From the NCBI GenBank assembly GCA_902767055.1, contig CACXFX010000024.1, positions 1 to 8,239 of the forward strand: a stretch of DNA of 8,239 nt, written 5' to 3'. Below are positions 1 through 7,174 of the stretch, one piece after another. The translations under genes were made by a program, and so were the position numbers. The notes beneath the pieces are model-generated. The model was not told the origin of the DNA. It was given only the letters and a program-made list of their open reading frames with translations, and made no database searches. This stretch comes from an uncultured Pseudomonadota bacterium (lineage in GTDB: Bacteria; Pseudomonadota; Alphaproteobacteria; RF32; CAG-239). The stretch's first letter is position 1. Every line of letters starts with the position of its first letter.

Positions 1-20
1 GCTTGGGATTAAGAAAAAAG

Positions 21-60
21 ACAAAGACGCATTCTTTTATGAAGAATGCGCCTTTGTTTT
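21..60. terminator. Bidirectional Rho-independent terminator
   Basis: The arms 21-36 and 42-57 form a 15-bp stem with one A-C mismatch (27/51) and a 5-nt loop. The 3' arm runs into TTTT on the plus strand. An A-rich tract at 11-20 gives a T-rich tail on the minus strand. It lies 15 bp past the stop of the minus-strand cupin gene, so it should end that transcript, and it could also end a plus-strand transcript entering from the left. Confidence 0.85.
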
Positions 61-74
61 AATAAAGATTTTAT

Positions 75-437
75 TTAAGCTCTGCCGTACATATCCTCAA
101 AGCGGACAATATCATTTTCATCTAAATTGTCGCCTGTTTGGATTTCGATAAATTCCATCGGTTTGTCAGAGCGATTTTCGATACGATGTTTTGTATTGAC
201 CGGGATATAAACCGCATCATCTGCCTTAACTTCAATAACTTTATCGTCCAAAGTCACAAAAGCCGTGCCTTTCACAATAATCCAATGTTCACTTCTGAAA
301 TGATGCAATTGAAGCGAGAGCATTGCTTTGGGATTGACTTTGATACGCTTGACACAAAAATTGTCATCACCGTCCAAAACTTCCCACGTACCCCAAGGAC
401 GTACATCATTGTCACCTTTTCGATATAAATTTGCCAT
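75..437 (-). CDS. Stand-alone cupin, type II phosphomannose isomerase family
   Basis: A 120-residue single-domain cupin. It carries the hallmarks of the C-terminal domain of ManC-type mannose-1-phosphate guanylyltransferase/mannose-6-phosphate isomerase: RPWG at 13-16, the metal-site stretch LHHFRSEHW at 44-52, a second cupin histidine at H84, and the closing pattern NDIVRFEDMYGR at 108-119. The sugar nucleotidyltransferase domain of ManC is absent, and the length fits the stand-alone members of the family. By family the role would be mannose-6-phosphate/fructose-6-phosphate isomerisation or related cytoplasmic sugar-phosphate metabolism for surface polysaccharide. Many stand-alone members are untested, so the activity is inferred. 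The start is ATG, with GAGGTG about 4-5 nt upstream on the minus strand. It is divergent from ptsP and ends at the hairpin at 21-60, so it is probably monocistronic. Confidence 0.88.
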   Translation of the reverse strand: MANLYRKGDNDVRPWGTWEVLDGDDNFCVKRIKVNPKAMLSLQLHHFRSEHWIIVKGTAFVTLDDKVIEVKADDAVYIPVNTKHRIENRSDKPMEFIEIQTGDNLDENDIVRFEDMYGRA

Positions 438-454
438 TTTTCACCTCATAAGTT

Positions 455-483
455 TTGAATTTTTATTTAAAAGTGAATATAAA
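455..483 (+). promoter_or_regulatory. Candidate sigma70-type promoter for ptsP
   Basis: TTGAAT at 455-460 and TATAAA at 478-483 are separated by 17 nt, close to the sigma70 consensus. Transcription would start near 490, leaving a leader of about 40 nt before the ptsP start. It overlaps the candidate promoter of the divergent cupin gene. AT-rich DNA yields chance matches, so confidence is moderate. Confidence 0.45.
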
Positions 484-503
484 TCAGATAATATAAAACG
501 CAA
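476..503 (-). promoter_or_regulatory. Candidate promoter for the cupin gene
   Basis: Read on the minus strand, TTGCGT (498-503) and TATATT (476-481) lie 16 nt apart and point toward the cupin start at 437. The -10 element shares bases with the -10 of the ptsP promoter, so the two units may compete for polymerase. Confidence 0.35.
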
Positions 504-532
504 GTCGAATTTTAAAGTTTTCAGAGGCCTTG

Positions 533-2752
533 ATGCACACTAATTTTTCAAATGATCTGATTCCGTTGATGCAATCCGTTCAGCAAAAACTTCAGCAAGA
601 CGTTGAGACGGACAAAAAATTAACGGATATCATGGCTTTAACTGCCGATTTTTTTGGGGCAGATGTCGTCTTTTCGTACATGTCAATCGATGATAATTAT
701 CTTGAATTTTTTGCTTCAAATACCTCAGCCCCCGACGATGACGATTTAACGATTCGTTTTGGCGAAAAGCTTGTCGGACGTGCGGCATCAAGTGCTCGCG
801 TCTTATCCTTAAACGACGATACTAATACCCCGTTTGCTTTTCAAACAGCTGCTCCGATGGTACAATTTGATAAAGTCGTCGGTGTTATTTTGCTCTGCTT
901 TTACCAAAAAGACGCCCTCAAAGAAGAACAGATCGAAACATTAAAAACATTTTTGATGTTTTTAACCACCGCTTTTTCATCCGAAGAAATTGTTCTATTA
1001 AAACGAAAAATTGCCAAATCCCGCGGTTTAAGCTTAAAAGATCGCATCAAAGGCAGCGTTATTAATAAAGGTTTCGGTGTCGGTGCAGCTGTTGTCCATA
1101 AAAGGCGGCGTGCCGTTGAAACGATTTTTTCAAATGACAAATCAAAAGAGCTTGCTTTGCTTGAACAAGCCAAAGCCAAAATGCTTGAGGACATCGACTC
1201 TAAAATTAAAAACAATACTTTTTCAACAAATGAACATCTTGAAATTTTGGAGATGTACAAACTTTTGGCTCAAGACAAAGGCTGGCACAAAAAAATCGTC
1301 ACATATATCGACACCGGTCTGACGGCAGATGCCGCGATTGAAAAAACCTATGAAGATATGGTTTCAAAATTTTCGTTTGCAACCGATATTTATCTCAAAG
1401 AGCGCTTAAATGATTTGCGTGATATTTCTGACAGATTACGTTCATACCTTGCCGGCGATTATCTTAACAAACAAAACAACACAAAAGAGATTATTTTGAT
1501 TGCCAAAACAATGGGACCTGCTGATTTGACCGATTATGACCCGCGCACGATTCGAGGTCTGATTTTAGAAGAAGGCACATCGACAATGCACGTTGCGATT
1601 GTCGCAAAAGCCTTAAATATCCCGGTCATTGCAAAAATCAAAGGCCTATACCGTGATGTCAAAGACGGCCAAATTATTGCTCTTGACGGCGAAGAAGGTT
1701 TTGTGTATATCAACCCCTCACCTCAGGTATGCACAGATTTTAAAAAACGCCAAAAAAAGATGATGCAGTGGCGTGAAACCTTAAAAGAAATAGCGCCTAA
1801 AAAGACCCAAACGCTCGATCGCCACAAAATCAGCCTTAACTTAAATATCGGTCTTGATTTTGATTTGGAATATATTAACCTTTCAAACTGTGACGGTGTC
1901 GGACTTTATCGAACAGAAATTGCTTTTATGACGGCCTCTGAGATGCCAACCGTTGAAAAACAAGTCGAAATTTACCAAAAACTTTTGCAAAAAACGGAGG
2001 GCAAGCGCGTTGTCTTCAGAAGCTTGGATGTCGGTTCTGACAAACTCCTTCCTTATTGGAGCGAAATTAAAGAACAAAACCCGGCCATCGGTTGGCGCTC
2101 CATTCGTATGACACTCGACCGCCGCGCACTTTTAAGACAGCAAATGCGTGCATTCTTAAAAGCCGCCGCCGGACGCGAACTTGATGTCATGTTTCCGATG
2201 ATTTCAAATTTGGATGAATTTTTGAGCGCAAAAGAAACTTTAATGCTTGAATATCAAAAACAAAAAGAGCAAAAGCTTCCCCTGCCCTCAAAAATCAAAA
2301 CAGGGTTGATGGTTGAAGTCCCCTCGGTAGTTTTTGAACTTGATAATATTTTAAAACATGCGGATTTTATCTCCATCGGCACCAATGATTTGGCACAATT
2401 TGTTTTTGCTTCGGACAGAACAAATCCGAAATTGTTGGATCGTTATGACGTTTTATCCGCACCTTTTTTAAAGGTGATGAAGTACATTTTGCAAAAGGCG
2501 CAAGAATATCACGTCACATGTTGTGTTTGCGGTGAAATGGCCTCTGTCCCGATTGAAGCTTTGGCACTTTTAGGTTTGGGGTACAAAAATTTTTCATGTG
2601 CCGGTTCGGCATTTGCATCTGTCAAAAAAATGATAAGAACCGCCCGCACAAACGAGCTTTCGGACTATTTGAGCACACTCTTAAAATCAAATCGAAAGTC
2701 ACTTCGTCCACAGCTTGAGGCCTATGCGAAAGATCACTCTATTGCAATTTAA
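533..2752 (+). CDS. ptsP: PEP-protein phosphotransferase of the nitrogen PTS (EI-Ntr)
   Basis: A cytoplasmic enzyme that takes phosphate from phosphoenolpyruvate and passes it to NPr (PtsO) and then EIIA-Ntr, a regulatory chain tied to nitrogen status and potassium homeostasis. The order is a GAF sensor domain (about residues 15-165), the enzyme I N-terminal helical part with the LKERLNDLRDISDRL region, the phosphohistidine domain with TSTMHVAIVAKALNIP (active His353), and the PEP-binding barrel with GLYRTE (Arg460), SLDVGSDK, GWRSIRM, GTNDLAQF and CVCGEM (catalytic Cys666). At 739 residues it is full length. ATG 533 is preferred over the adjacent TTG 530: AGAGG at 523-527 sits 5 nt before ATG but only 2 nt before TTG. 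It is first in its unit, with rodZ 47 bp downstream and no terminator between. All the expected catalytic residues are present. Confidence 0.96.
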   Translation: MHTNFSNDLIPLMQSVQQKLQQDVETDKKLTDIMALTADFFGADVVFSYMSIDDNYLEFFASNTSAPDDDDLTIRFGEKLVGRAASSARVLSLNDDTNTPFAFQTAAPMVQFDKVVGVILLCFYQKDALKEEQIETLKTFLMFLTTAFSSEEIVLLKRKIAKSRGLSLKDRIKGSVINKGFGVGAAVVHKRRRAVETIFSNDKSKELALLEQAKAKMLEDIDSKIKNNTFSTNEHLEILEMYKLLAQDKGWHKKIVTYIDTGLTADAAIEKTYEDMVSKFSFATDIYLKERLNDLRDISDRLRSYLAGDYLNKQNNTKEIILIAKTMGPADLTDYDPRTIRGLILEEGTSTMHVAIVAKALNIPVIAKIKGLYRDVKDGQIIALDGEEGFVYINPSPQVCTDFKKRQKKMMQWRETLKEIAPKKTQTLDRHKISLNLNIGLDFDLEYINLSNCDGVGLYRTEIAFMTASEMPTVEKQVEIYQKLLQKTEGKRVVFRSLDVGSDKLLPYWSEIKEQNPAIGWRSIRMTLDRRALLRQQMRAFLKAAAGRELDVMFPMISNLDEFLSAKETLMLEYQKQKEQKLPLPSKIKTGLMVEVPSVVFELDNILKHADFISIGTNDLAQFVFASDRTNPKLLDRYDVLSAPFLKVMKYILQKAQEYHVTCCVCGEMASVPIEALALLGLGYKNFSCAGSAFASVKKMIRTARTNELSDYLSTLLKSNRKSLRPQLEAYAKDHSIAI

Positions 2753-2799
2753 AAAAAAATGTGTTTTAATAACAAAAATTTTAAAATAAGGAATCAACA

Positions 2800-3627
2800 G
2801 TGACTGAAGAAAACGAAATTCAAACATCGGCAACGTCTGAAGAAGCAACAACCGTCGGTATGTTTTTAAAATACACGCGATTAAAGCAGAAAAAATCGAT
2901 TGAAACGGTGTCTGAAGCTTTATGTATCCGTAAAATTTATATCAAAGCTTTAGAAGAGGATAATACGGAAGAATTACCTCCCGTTCCTTATGGAATCGGC
3001 TTTGTTCGCTCATATGCAACTTATCTCGGATTAAATGCCGATCGGGTTGTTCAGTTTTACAAGCAGCAAATGATACCTCAAAAAGAAAAATCCATTGTTC
3101 AAACGGTCGTCAAAAAACATACACCTGCGACAATGCCGACAAAGCGACATATTTATATAGGGCTTCTTGTTCTTGCTGTTTTGTACGCGCTTTGGCTTGT
3201 CGGCAGCCTTTTTCGTTCAAATGAAGAGCAAATATCTCAATTAAATAATGAGCCGCTTGAGGTGGTTGAGGTTTTACCGGCTCCCGAAGATGAGCAAAAT
3301 TCCCCTTCCGATGTTCCGTCTTCTTTGCAAGATGAGCAAATTACCGTCAGCAACGATGTGTATGAAGAACCCGAACCTGTCAAACAACCCGTCTTAAAAC
3401 TTAAAGTTAAAGATCAATCGTGGATTGAAGTTAAAGACGCGGATAAAGTATATGTCAGCGGTGTTAAAAACAAAGGATTTACTTTTGAAGTTGAACTTAA
3501 AGAAGGGATGCAGCTTTCAATCGGGAAATATTATAATGTTGAAACTTATCTTGATGATGTTTTAACGCCGATTGCAAGCCCCAAAAAACAAACAAAAATT
3601 AACTTGGATGCTTTCTTAAAGCATTAG
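2800..3627 (+). CDS. rodZ: RodZ-like helix-turn-helix membrane protein
   Basis: A bitopic inner-membrane protein that in the RodZ family binds MreB and supports rod-shape elongation. Residues 19-88 form the N-terminal HTH_25 domain, including VGMFLKYTRLKQKKS and the PYGIGFVRSYATYLGL signature. A basic stretch (about 104-116) precedes one membrane segment at 117-138. An acidic, proline-containing linker (about 139-195) leads to a periplasmic beta domain of the DUF4115 type (about 196-272), with the typical SWIEVKD at 207-213. The 275 residues are within the family range. The start is GTG, supported by TAAGGA 7 nt upstream. It follows ptsP by 47 bp and is closed by a strong hairpin. In many proteobacteria rodZ precedes ispG and hisS; here hisS follows directly. 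A role as a DNA-binding regulator is the less likely alternative. Confidence 0.88.
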   Translation: MTEENEIQTSATSEEATTVGMFLKYTRLKQKKSIETVSEALCIRKIYIKALEEDNTEELPPVPYGIGFVRSYATYLGLNADRVVQFYKQQMIPQKEKSIVQTVVKKHTPATMPTKRHIYIGLLVLAVLYALWLVGSLFRSNEEQISQLNNEPLEVVEVLPAPEDEQNSPSDVPSSLQDEQITVSNDVYEEPEPVKQPVLKLKVKDQSWIEVKDADKVYVSGVKNKGFTFEVELKEGMQLSIGKYYNVETYLDDVLTPIASPKKQTKINLDAFLKH

Positions 3628-3642
3628 ATAAAAAAGCTTAAC

Positions 3643-3674
3643 AAAGCAAGGCTGCTTGTCGGCCTTGCTTTTGT
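3643..3674 (+). terminator. Hairpin terminator between rodZ and hisS
   Basis: The 10-bp perfect stem 3643-3652/3662-3671 is extended inward by a T-G and a G-C pair, leaving a 5-nt loop, and the 3' arm ends in TTTTG. It sits 15 bp past the rodZ stop and 21 bp before the hisS ATG. It probably ends or attenuates the ptsP-rodZ transcript. The short T-tract suggests incomplete termination. Confidence 0.7.
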
Positions 3675-3694
3675 GCTGTAAACGGAGAAAATAT

Positions 3695-4927
3695 ATGGAA
3701 AAAATACAAAGTGTACGCGGAACTTATGATCTTTACGGCGAGCCGAAACGAAAAGCCAAAAAAGTCGTCGAGATTGCTTCTCAAACAGTTGAAACATACG
3801 GTTTTGAAGAAATCGAAACGCCGATTTTCGAATTTACAGAAGTTTTTGCACGCAATTTAGGCGATACTTCGGATATCGTCACAAAAGAAATGTATACTTT
3901 TTCGGATCGGGGCGGTGAAAGCCTGACCTTACGTCCCGAGGGGACGGCCGGCGTCGTACGCGCTTTTATCAGCCAAGGCATGAAACAAAATCTTCCGGTC
4001 AAACTTTATTATACGGGACCGATGTTTCGTTATGAACGTCCGCAAAAAGGGCGTCAACGCCAATTTACGCAATTCGGTGTCGAGATGCTCGGTGTTCAAT
4101 CTCCTCAAGCCGATATTGAAATGATTGCAATGGCTTATTCGTTTTTGCAAAAGCTCGGTCTTGAGGGTTCCATAACGGTTGAGATCAATTCTTTGGGTGA
4201 TCAGGAAAGCCGCGATGCTTATCGCGCAAAATTAGTGGCTTATTTAAAAGAGCATTTTAATGAGCTTTCACCGGACAGTAAAGAACGCTTAAATAAAAAT
4301 CCTCTTCGCGTTTTAGATTCTAAAGAAGAATGCGATAAAGTTGTTATCGCAGATGCCCCGCTTTATTCAGAGAGCCTAAATGAAACATCCAAAGCATTTT
4401 TTGAAGAAGTCTTAAAAGGACTTGACGCCTTAAAAATCCCCTACCGTGTCAATGACCGTCTGGTTCGAGGCTTAGATTATTATTCCCACACGGTTTTTGA
4501 ACTGACGACCGACAAGCTTGGCGCACAAGGCACGGTTTTGGCAGGCGGAAGATATGACGGTTTGGTTGCCGAAATGGGTGGTGGTGATATTGCCGGCATC
4601 GGCTGGGCTTGCGGGGTTGAAAGATTATCCATGTTGCTGGGTGACCCTGTTCCTTTAAAGCGCCCTGTTGCTGTGATTGAGCTCGGCGATGAGGCTAAAA
4701 ATGAGGCCTTAAAAATTGCCTATGATTTAAGAAATGCCGGCTTTAAGGTTGAACATGCTTATAGCGGAAACTTAAAAAAACGTATGGAAAAAGCCAATAA
4801 AGCAAACGCTTATGCCGCCGTTATTTTAGGATCGGACGAAATTCAAAAGGGCGTCGCCACCGTCAAAAATCTTGATACCGGCGCGCAAACTCAAATTGCT
4901 TTGAACAATCTTAAGGAGGCTCTTTAA
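3695..4927 (+). CDS. hisS: Histidyl-tRNA synthetase
   Basis: A class II aminoacyl-tRNA synthetase that charges tRNA-His with histidine in the cytoplasm. Visible motifs are TLRPEGT at 78-84, motif 2 [14 protein letters not shown] at 111-124, the histidine-specific [14 protein letters not shown] from 256 (catalytic Arg258), AGGRYDGL, and motif 3 [11 protein letters not shown] from 301. The C-terminal anticodon-binding domain occupies about 325-410. The 410-residue length is typical. The frame stays open upstream to 3656, but ATG 3695 is chosen because GGAGA (3684-3688) sits 6 nt before it, and the added N-terminus would fall inside the terminator hairpin. The stop TAA shares its last base with the prfA start, so the two genes are translationally coupled. 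Motif 2 is the ordinary bacterial form, not the divergent form of many alphaproteobacteria. Confidence 0.97.
   Translation: MEKIQSVRGTYDLYGEPKRKAKKVVEIASQTVETYGFEEIETPIFEFTEVFARNLGDTSDIVTKEMYTFSDRGGESLTLRPEGTAGVVRAFISQGMKQNLPVKLYYTGPMFRYERPQKGRQRQFTQFGVEMLGVQSPQADIEMIAMAYSFLQKLGLEGSITVEINSLGDQESRDAYRAKLVAYLKEHFNELSPDSKERLNKNPLRVLDSKEECDKVVIADAPLYSESLNETSKAFFEEVLKGLDALKIPYRVNDRLVRGLDYYSHTVFELTTDKLGAQGTVLAGGRYDGLVAEMGGGDIAGIGWACGVERLSMLLGDPVPLKRPVAVIELGDEAKNEALKIAYDLRNAGFKVEHAYSGNLKKRMEKANKANAYAAVILGSDEIQKGVATVKNLDTGAQTQIALNNLKEAL
4913..4919 (+). promoter_or_regulatory. Strong ribosome binding site for prfA inside hisS
   Basis: AAGGAGG lies in the last codons of hisS, 7 nt before ATG 4927. It is the best Shine-Dalgarno match in the window and fixes the prfA start at the TAATG overlap. 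Confidence 0.85.
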
Positions 4928-6000
4928 TGCTCAATTTTGACGATAAATTAAATCAGGTTGTCGCGCGCTTTGACGAAGTCAGCGCTCTTTTGACTTCTGC
5001 TTCAAACACCGAAGAACTTGTCAAATTAAACAAAGAGTTTGCCTCTCTTGAAAGCGTCGTTGAAACGATTAAACAGTATCAAACGTTCAAACAAAACTTA
5101 AAAGATGCCGAAGAGATGGCCTCAGATGAAAGTTTGGATAAAGATATGCGTGATATGGCATCCGAAGAGTTTTATGAGCTGAAAGCAAAATTACCCGAGA
5201 TGGAACAAGCCATCAAAATCGCCTTGCTTCCGAAATCCGAAGATGATGAAAAGAATGCGATTTTAGAAGTCCGAGCAGGCACGGGCGGCGATGAGGCTGC
5301 ACTTTTTGCAGCCGTGTTGTTTGAAATGTACCAAAGATACAGCCAAAAACAGGGCTGGCAGTTTGAAATTTTGGACGCCAACGAAAACGGCCTCGGCGGT
5401 TATAAAGAAGCCTCGGCTAAAATCACGGGTACCGATGTTTTTGCAAAGCTTAAATTTGAGTCCGGCGCGCACCGTGTCCAACGCGTGCCGGTGACCGAAT
5501 CTCAAGGCAGAGTGCATACTTCGGCGGCCACTGTTGCCGTCTTGCCTGAGATTGAAGAAGTTGATTTATACATCAATCCCGCAGATTTGAAAGTTGATGT
5601 TTTCCGCGCCTCAGGTGCCGGCGGTCAACACGTTAATAAAACCGAATCGGCCATCCGAATCACACATATTCCAACCGGTGTCGTCGTTCAATGCCAGGAT
5701 GAACGCTCTCAATTCAAAAACCGTGAAAAAGCAATGAACCATTTGCGCGCAAAACTTTATGACATGCAAAAACAAACGATTGACGCCAATTATTCCGAAA
5801 CCCGCAAACTTCAAGTCGGCAGCGGCAACCGCAGTGAACGAATCCGCACATATAATTATCCGCAAGGTAGAGTCACCGACCATCGCATCAACTTAACGCT
5901 TTATAAGTTGGATGATGTCGTTTCGGGCGAGGCTTTGGGTGAAATCATCGATGCGCTCATCACCGCCGATCAAGCCGAACGCTTGGCCGAAATGGAATAA
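4927..6000 (+). CDS. prfA: Peptide chain release factor 1
   Basis: Class I release factor that recognises UAA and UAG in the ribosomal A site and triggers peptidyl-tRNA hydrolysis. The tripeptide anticodon is Pro188-Val189-Thr190, within [20 protein letters not shown]. This PxT form marks RF1 and rules out RF2 (SPF). The catalytic GGQ is at 232-234, in [19 protein letters not shown]. The N-terminal helical domain spans about 1-105, and the length of 357 residues is normal. It overlaps hisS by one base and is presumably made from the same transcript. The methyltransferase gene prmC, which modifies the GGQ glutamine and often follows prfA, is not next to it. Only 3 bp separate the prfA stop from the stop of the convergent secreted-protein gene, and I see no clear terminator there. 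Confidence 0.97.
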   Translation: MLNFDDKLNQVVARFDEVSALLTSASNTEELVKLNKEFASLESVVETIKQYQTFKQNLKDAEEMASDESLDKDMRDMASEEFYELKAKLPEMEQAIKIALLPKSEDDEKNAILEVRAGTGGDEAALFAAVLFEMYQRYSQKQGWQFEILDANENGLGGYKEASAKITGTDVFAKLKFESGAHRVQRVPVTESQGRVHTSAATVAVLPEIEEVDLYINPADLKVDVFRASGAGGQHVNKTESAIRITHIPTGVVVQCQDERSQFKNREKAMNHLRAKLYDMQKQTIDANYSETRKLQVGSGNRSERIRTYNYPQGRVTDHRINLTLYKLDDVVSGEALGEIIDALITADQAERLAEME

Positions 6001-6003
6001 ATC

Positions 6004-6828
6004 TTACCGATATTTAATCGACACGCGGTTTTTATCACCGGCGGCTTGATTTGCCTCATCAATGGTATAAATAATGCGGTTACATTTTCCGTCCGTTAAC
6101 CTAAATCTTGTGTTTGTGCATTTTGTGCAACCTGTGCTTTTCATCTCCTGACACCCCGAAGGAAAAGCTTGCAGCTTATTTGCTTCAACGATTTTTTTAA
6201 GTGAATCTATACATCTTTGTTTTAAATTATAAGTATCTCCCAAACTATCACAAGAATCTCTCAAATATTTTTCACAATTATCAACACCGCAATATATTTT
6301 ACCATTTTGACCGAGTTTCATATCCCTTAAAGGCCCCTTAGAAAAGCTTATACCCTCAGGAATAATAAGTGTTCCCTCCAATGTAGCATATATTAAATAT
6401 CCTTCTCCCATCTCAGAAATAGAATCTGATACCAAAATTTCTCCTGTTAAATTATTATTTTCAAACACATTCCAACCAACATTTTTTAGGGTGAGCATAC
6501 CATTTTTTCCTGAAATATCCGCTCCCAATCCATTGAAAGCATGCGCTCCTATTGTTTCAAAATTTCCGTTTATAACAACATTCTCAATATCAGATGGTAT
6601 CACATCATAATAACTGGGAGATAAAACGCCTTCGGAAATTGTTGCATTGTTTCCGTCAGCTGTCACATAAACCGTACCATTTTCGAAAGTGTAGGTACAA
6701 CCTTGTCCGCAATTGTTTTCCACCCCCGGATTCCATGTGTAACAAATGCCATATTTACACTCAGCATAAGCTTGATTGTTAAGCCAAAAAAACATAAATA
6801 AAACAACATAAACCCAATATTTCCTCAT
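6004..6828 (-). CDS. Secreted cysteine-rich protein with BspA-like repeat traces
   Basis: I do not recognise a characterised family. The 274-residue product starts with a clear Sec signal peptide: MRKY, a hydrophobic core WVYVVLFMFFWL, and a predicted cut after AYA at residue 22. The mature part has twelve cysteines (24, 29, 40, 44, 180, 185, 193, 206, 226, 234, 237, 249), an even number that fits disulfide bonding outside the cytoplasm. The middle resembles LRR_5/BspA-type repeats: IENVVINGNFETIGAHAF at 81-98 and GTLIIPEGI at 152-160. The C-terminus holds TGCTKCTNTRFRLTDGKC (232-249) and then RIIYTIDEANQAAG. I associate this tail style with exported proteins of uncultured gut alphaproteobacteria, from memory only. 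ATG 6828 is chosen over an upstream start at 6876 because AAGGA sits 7 nt before it and it begins the signal peptide. A possible but poorly spaced promoter (TTGACT at 7049-7054, TATAAA at 7023-7028, 20 nt apart) lies upstream. Confidence 0.8.
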   Translation of the reverse strand: MRKYWVYVVLFMFFWLNNQAYAECKYGICYTWNPGVENNCGQGCTYTFENGTVYVTADGNNATISEGVLSPSYYDVIPSDIENVVINGNFETIGAHAFNGLGADISGKNGMLTLKNVGWNVFENNNLTGEILVSDSISEMGEGYLIYATLEGTLIIPEGISFSKGPLRDMKLGQNGKIYCGVDNCEKYLRDSCDSLGDTYNLKQRCIDSLKKIVEANKLQAFPSGCQEMKSTGCTKCTNTRFRLTDGKCNRIIYTIDEANQAAGDKNRVSIKYR

Positions 6829-7174
6829 TTTAAAATCCTTTTTCTCAAATAAATAAAAAAATTCCATCTTGAACAATCAAAACGGAAGAGGAGCTAAACG
6901 AACTGCCATTGTACAGTTTGCCTTATTCGCCACACTAAATGCGCTTATCTCGACAACTCCTCATAAAGGAGCTACATACAATGGACGTGTCGTTTAAACA
7001 CCGCAACCGATTTGGTTACGCTTTTATAGTCGCATAAAAAAGGGTAAAAGTCAAATAAAAAAATCTAAAATATTCATATGTTTCATTTTTGAGCTTATCG
7101 TATGAAAAACCATCAGCTCAACGACCAAAGGTATCTTCACTTGATGCCGGCTTGAAAATAGTTTGTGTTATTTT
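6829..7174. other. 346-bp gene-poor gap between two minus-strand genes
   Basis: This gap separates the start of the secreted-protein gene from the stop of the kinase-pyrophosphatase gene. The part next to 6829 is an AT-rich leader with the AAGGA site. The middle (6857-7105) holds the structured, ORF-like block described separately. The part near 7175 has only weak inverted repeats: TTGAGCT/AGCTCAA at 7089-7095/7115-7121, and GAAAATA/TATTTTC at 7154-7160/7169-7175, the latter touching the stop codon. Neither is followed by a convincing T-tract. I see no tRNA, rRNA or other known RNA signature. Confidence 0.6.
6857..7105 (+). other. Structured block with an interrupted protein-like frame
   Basis: On the plus strand one frame is open from 6857 to a TAA at 6995-6997 and encodes plausible protein, ending ISTTPHKGATYNGRVV. 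The same frame continues past that stop with TPQPIWLRFYSRIKK to a TGA at 7103-7105. There is no ATG and no Shine-Dalgarno before it, so it does not look like a working gene. The same DNA is rich in inverted repeats: taaacga/tcgttta (6895-6901/6990-6996), ccattgta/tacaatgg (6906-6913/6977-6984), a 7-bp hairpin at 6899-6920 with an 8-nt loop, and an imperfect hairpin at 7002-7020. The 8-bp direct repeat AGGAGCTA occurs at 6889 and 6967. It could be a gene remnant, a dispersed intergenic repeat, or a structured leader of the minus-strand secreted-protein gene. Confidence 0.35.

Noticed and set aside
901..1260. Minus-strand frame inside ptsP
   Set aside because: It overlaps a well-supported enzyme and shows no domain or start signal; it is a shadow.
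3656..3694. Upstream in-frame start extending hisS by 13 codons
   Set aside because: The extra part lies in the terminator hairpin, has no ribosome site, and the ATG at 3695 has GGAGA at good spacing and gives the usual HisRS N-terminus.
5263..5883. Minus-strand frames inside prfA
   Set aside because: prfA is unmistakable on the other strand; these frames lack motifs and ribosome sites.
6829..6876. Longer start for the secreted protein (16 more residues)
   Set aside because: It would put a charged segment before the signal peptide; ATG 6828 has AAGGA 7 nt upstream.
6877..6909. Ten-codon minus-strand peptide (MAVRLAPLPF) upstream of the secreted protein
   Set aside because: The only nearby Shine-Dalgarno-like AAGG is about 12 nt away, too far for a typical site; it is treated as part of the structured block rather than a leader peptide gene.
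6889..6997. Integron attC site suggested by the flanking inverted repeats
   Set aside because: The end boxes do not fit RYYYAAC/GTTRRRY, and no integrase or cassette structure is present.
6857..7105. tmRNA, SRP RNA, 6S RNA or RNase P RNA
   Set aside because: None of the conserved core sequences of these RNAs is visible on either strand.
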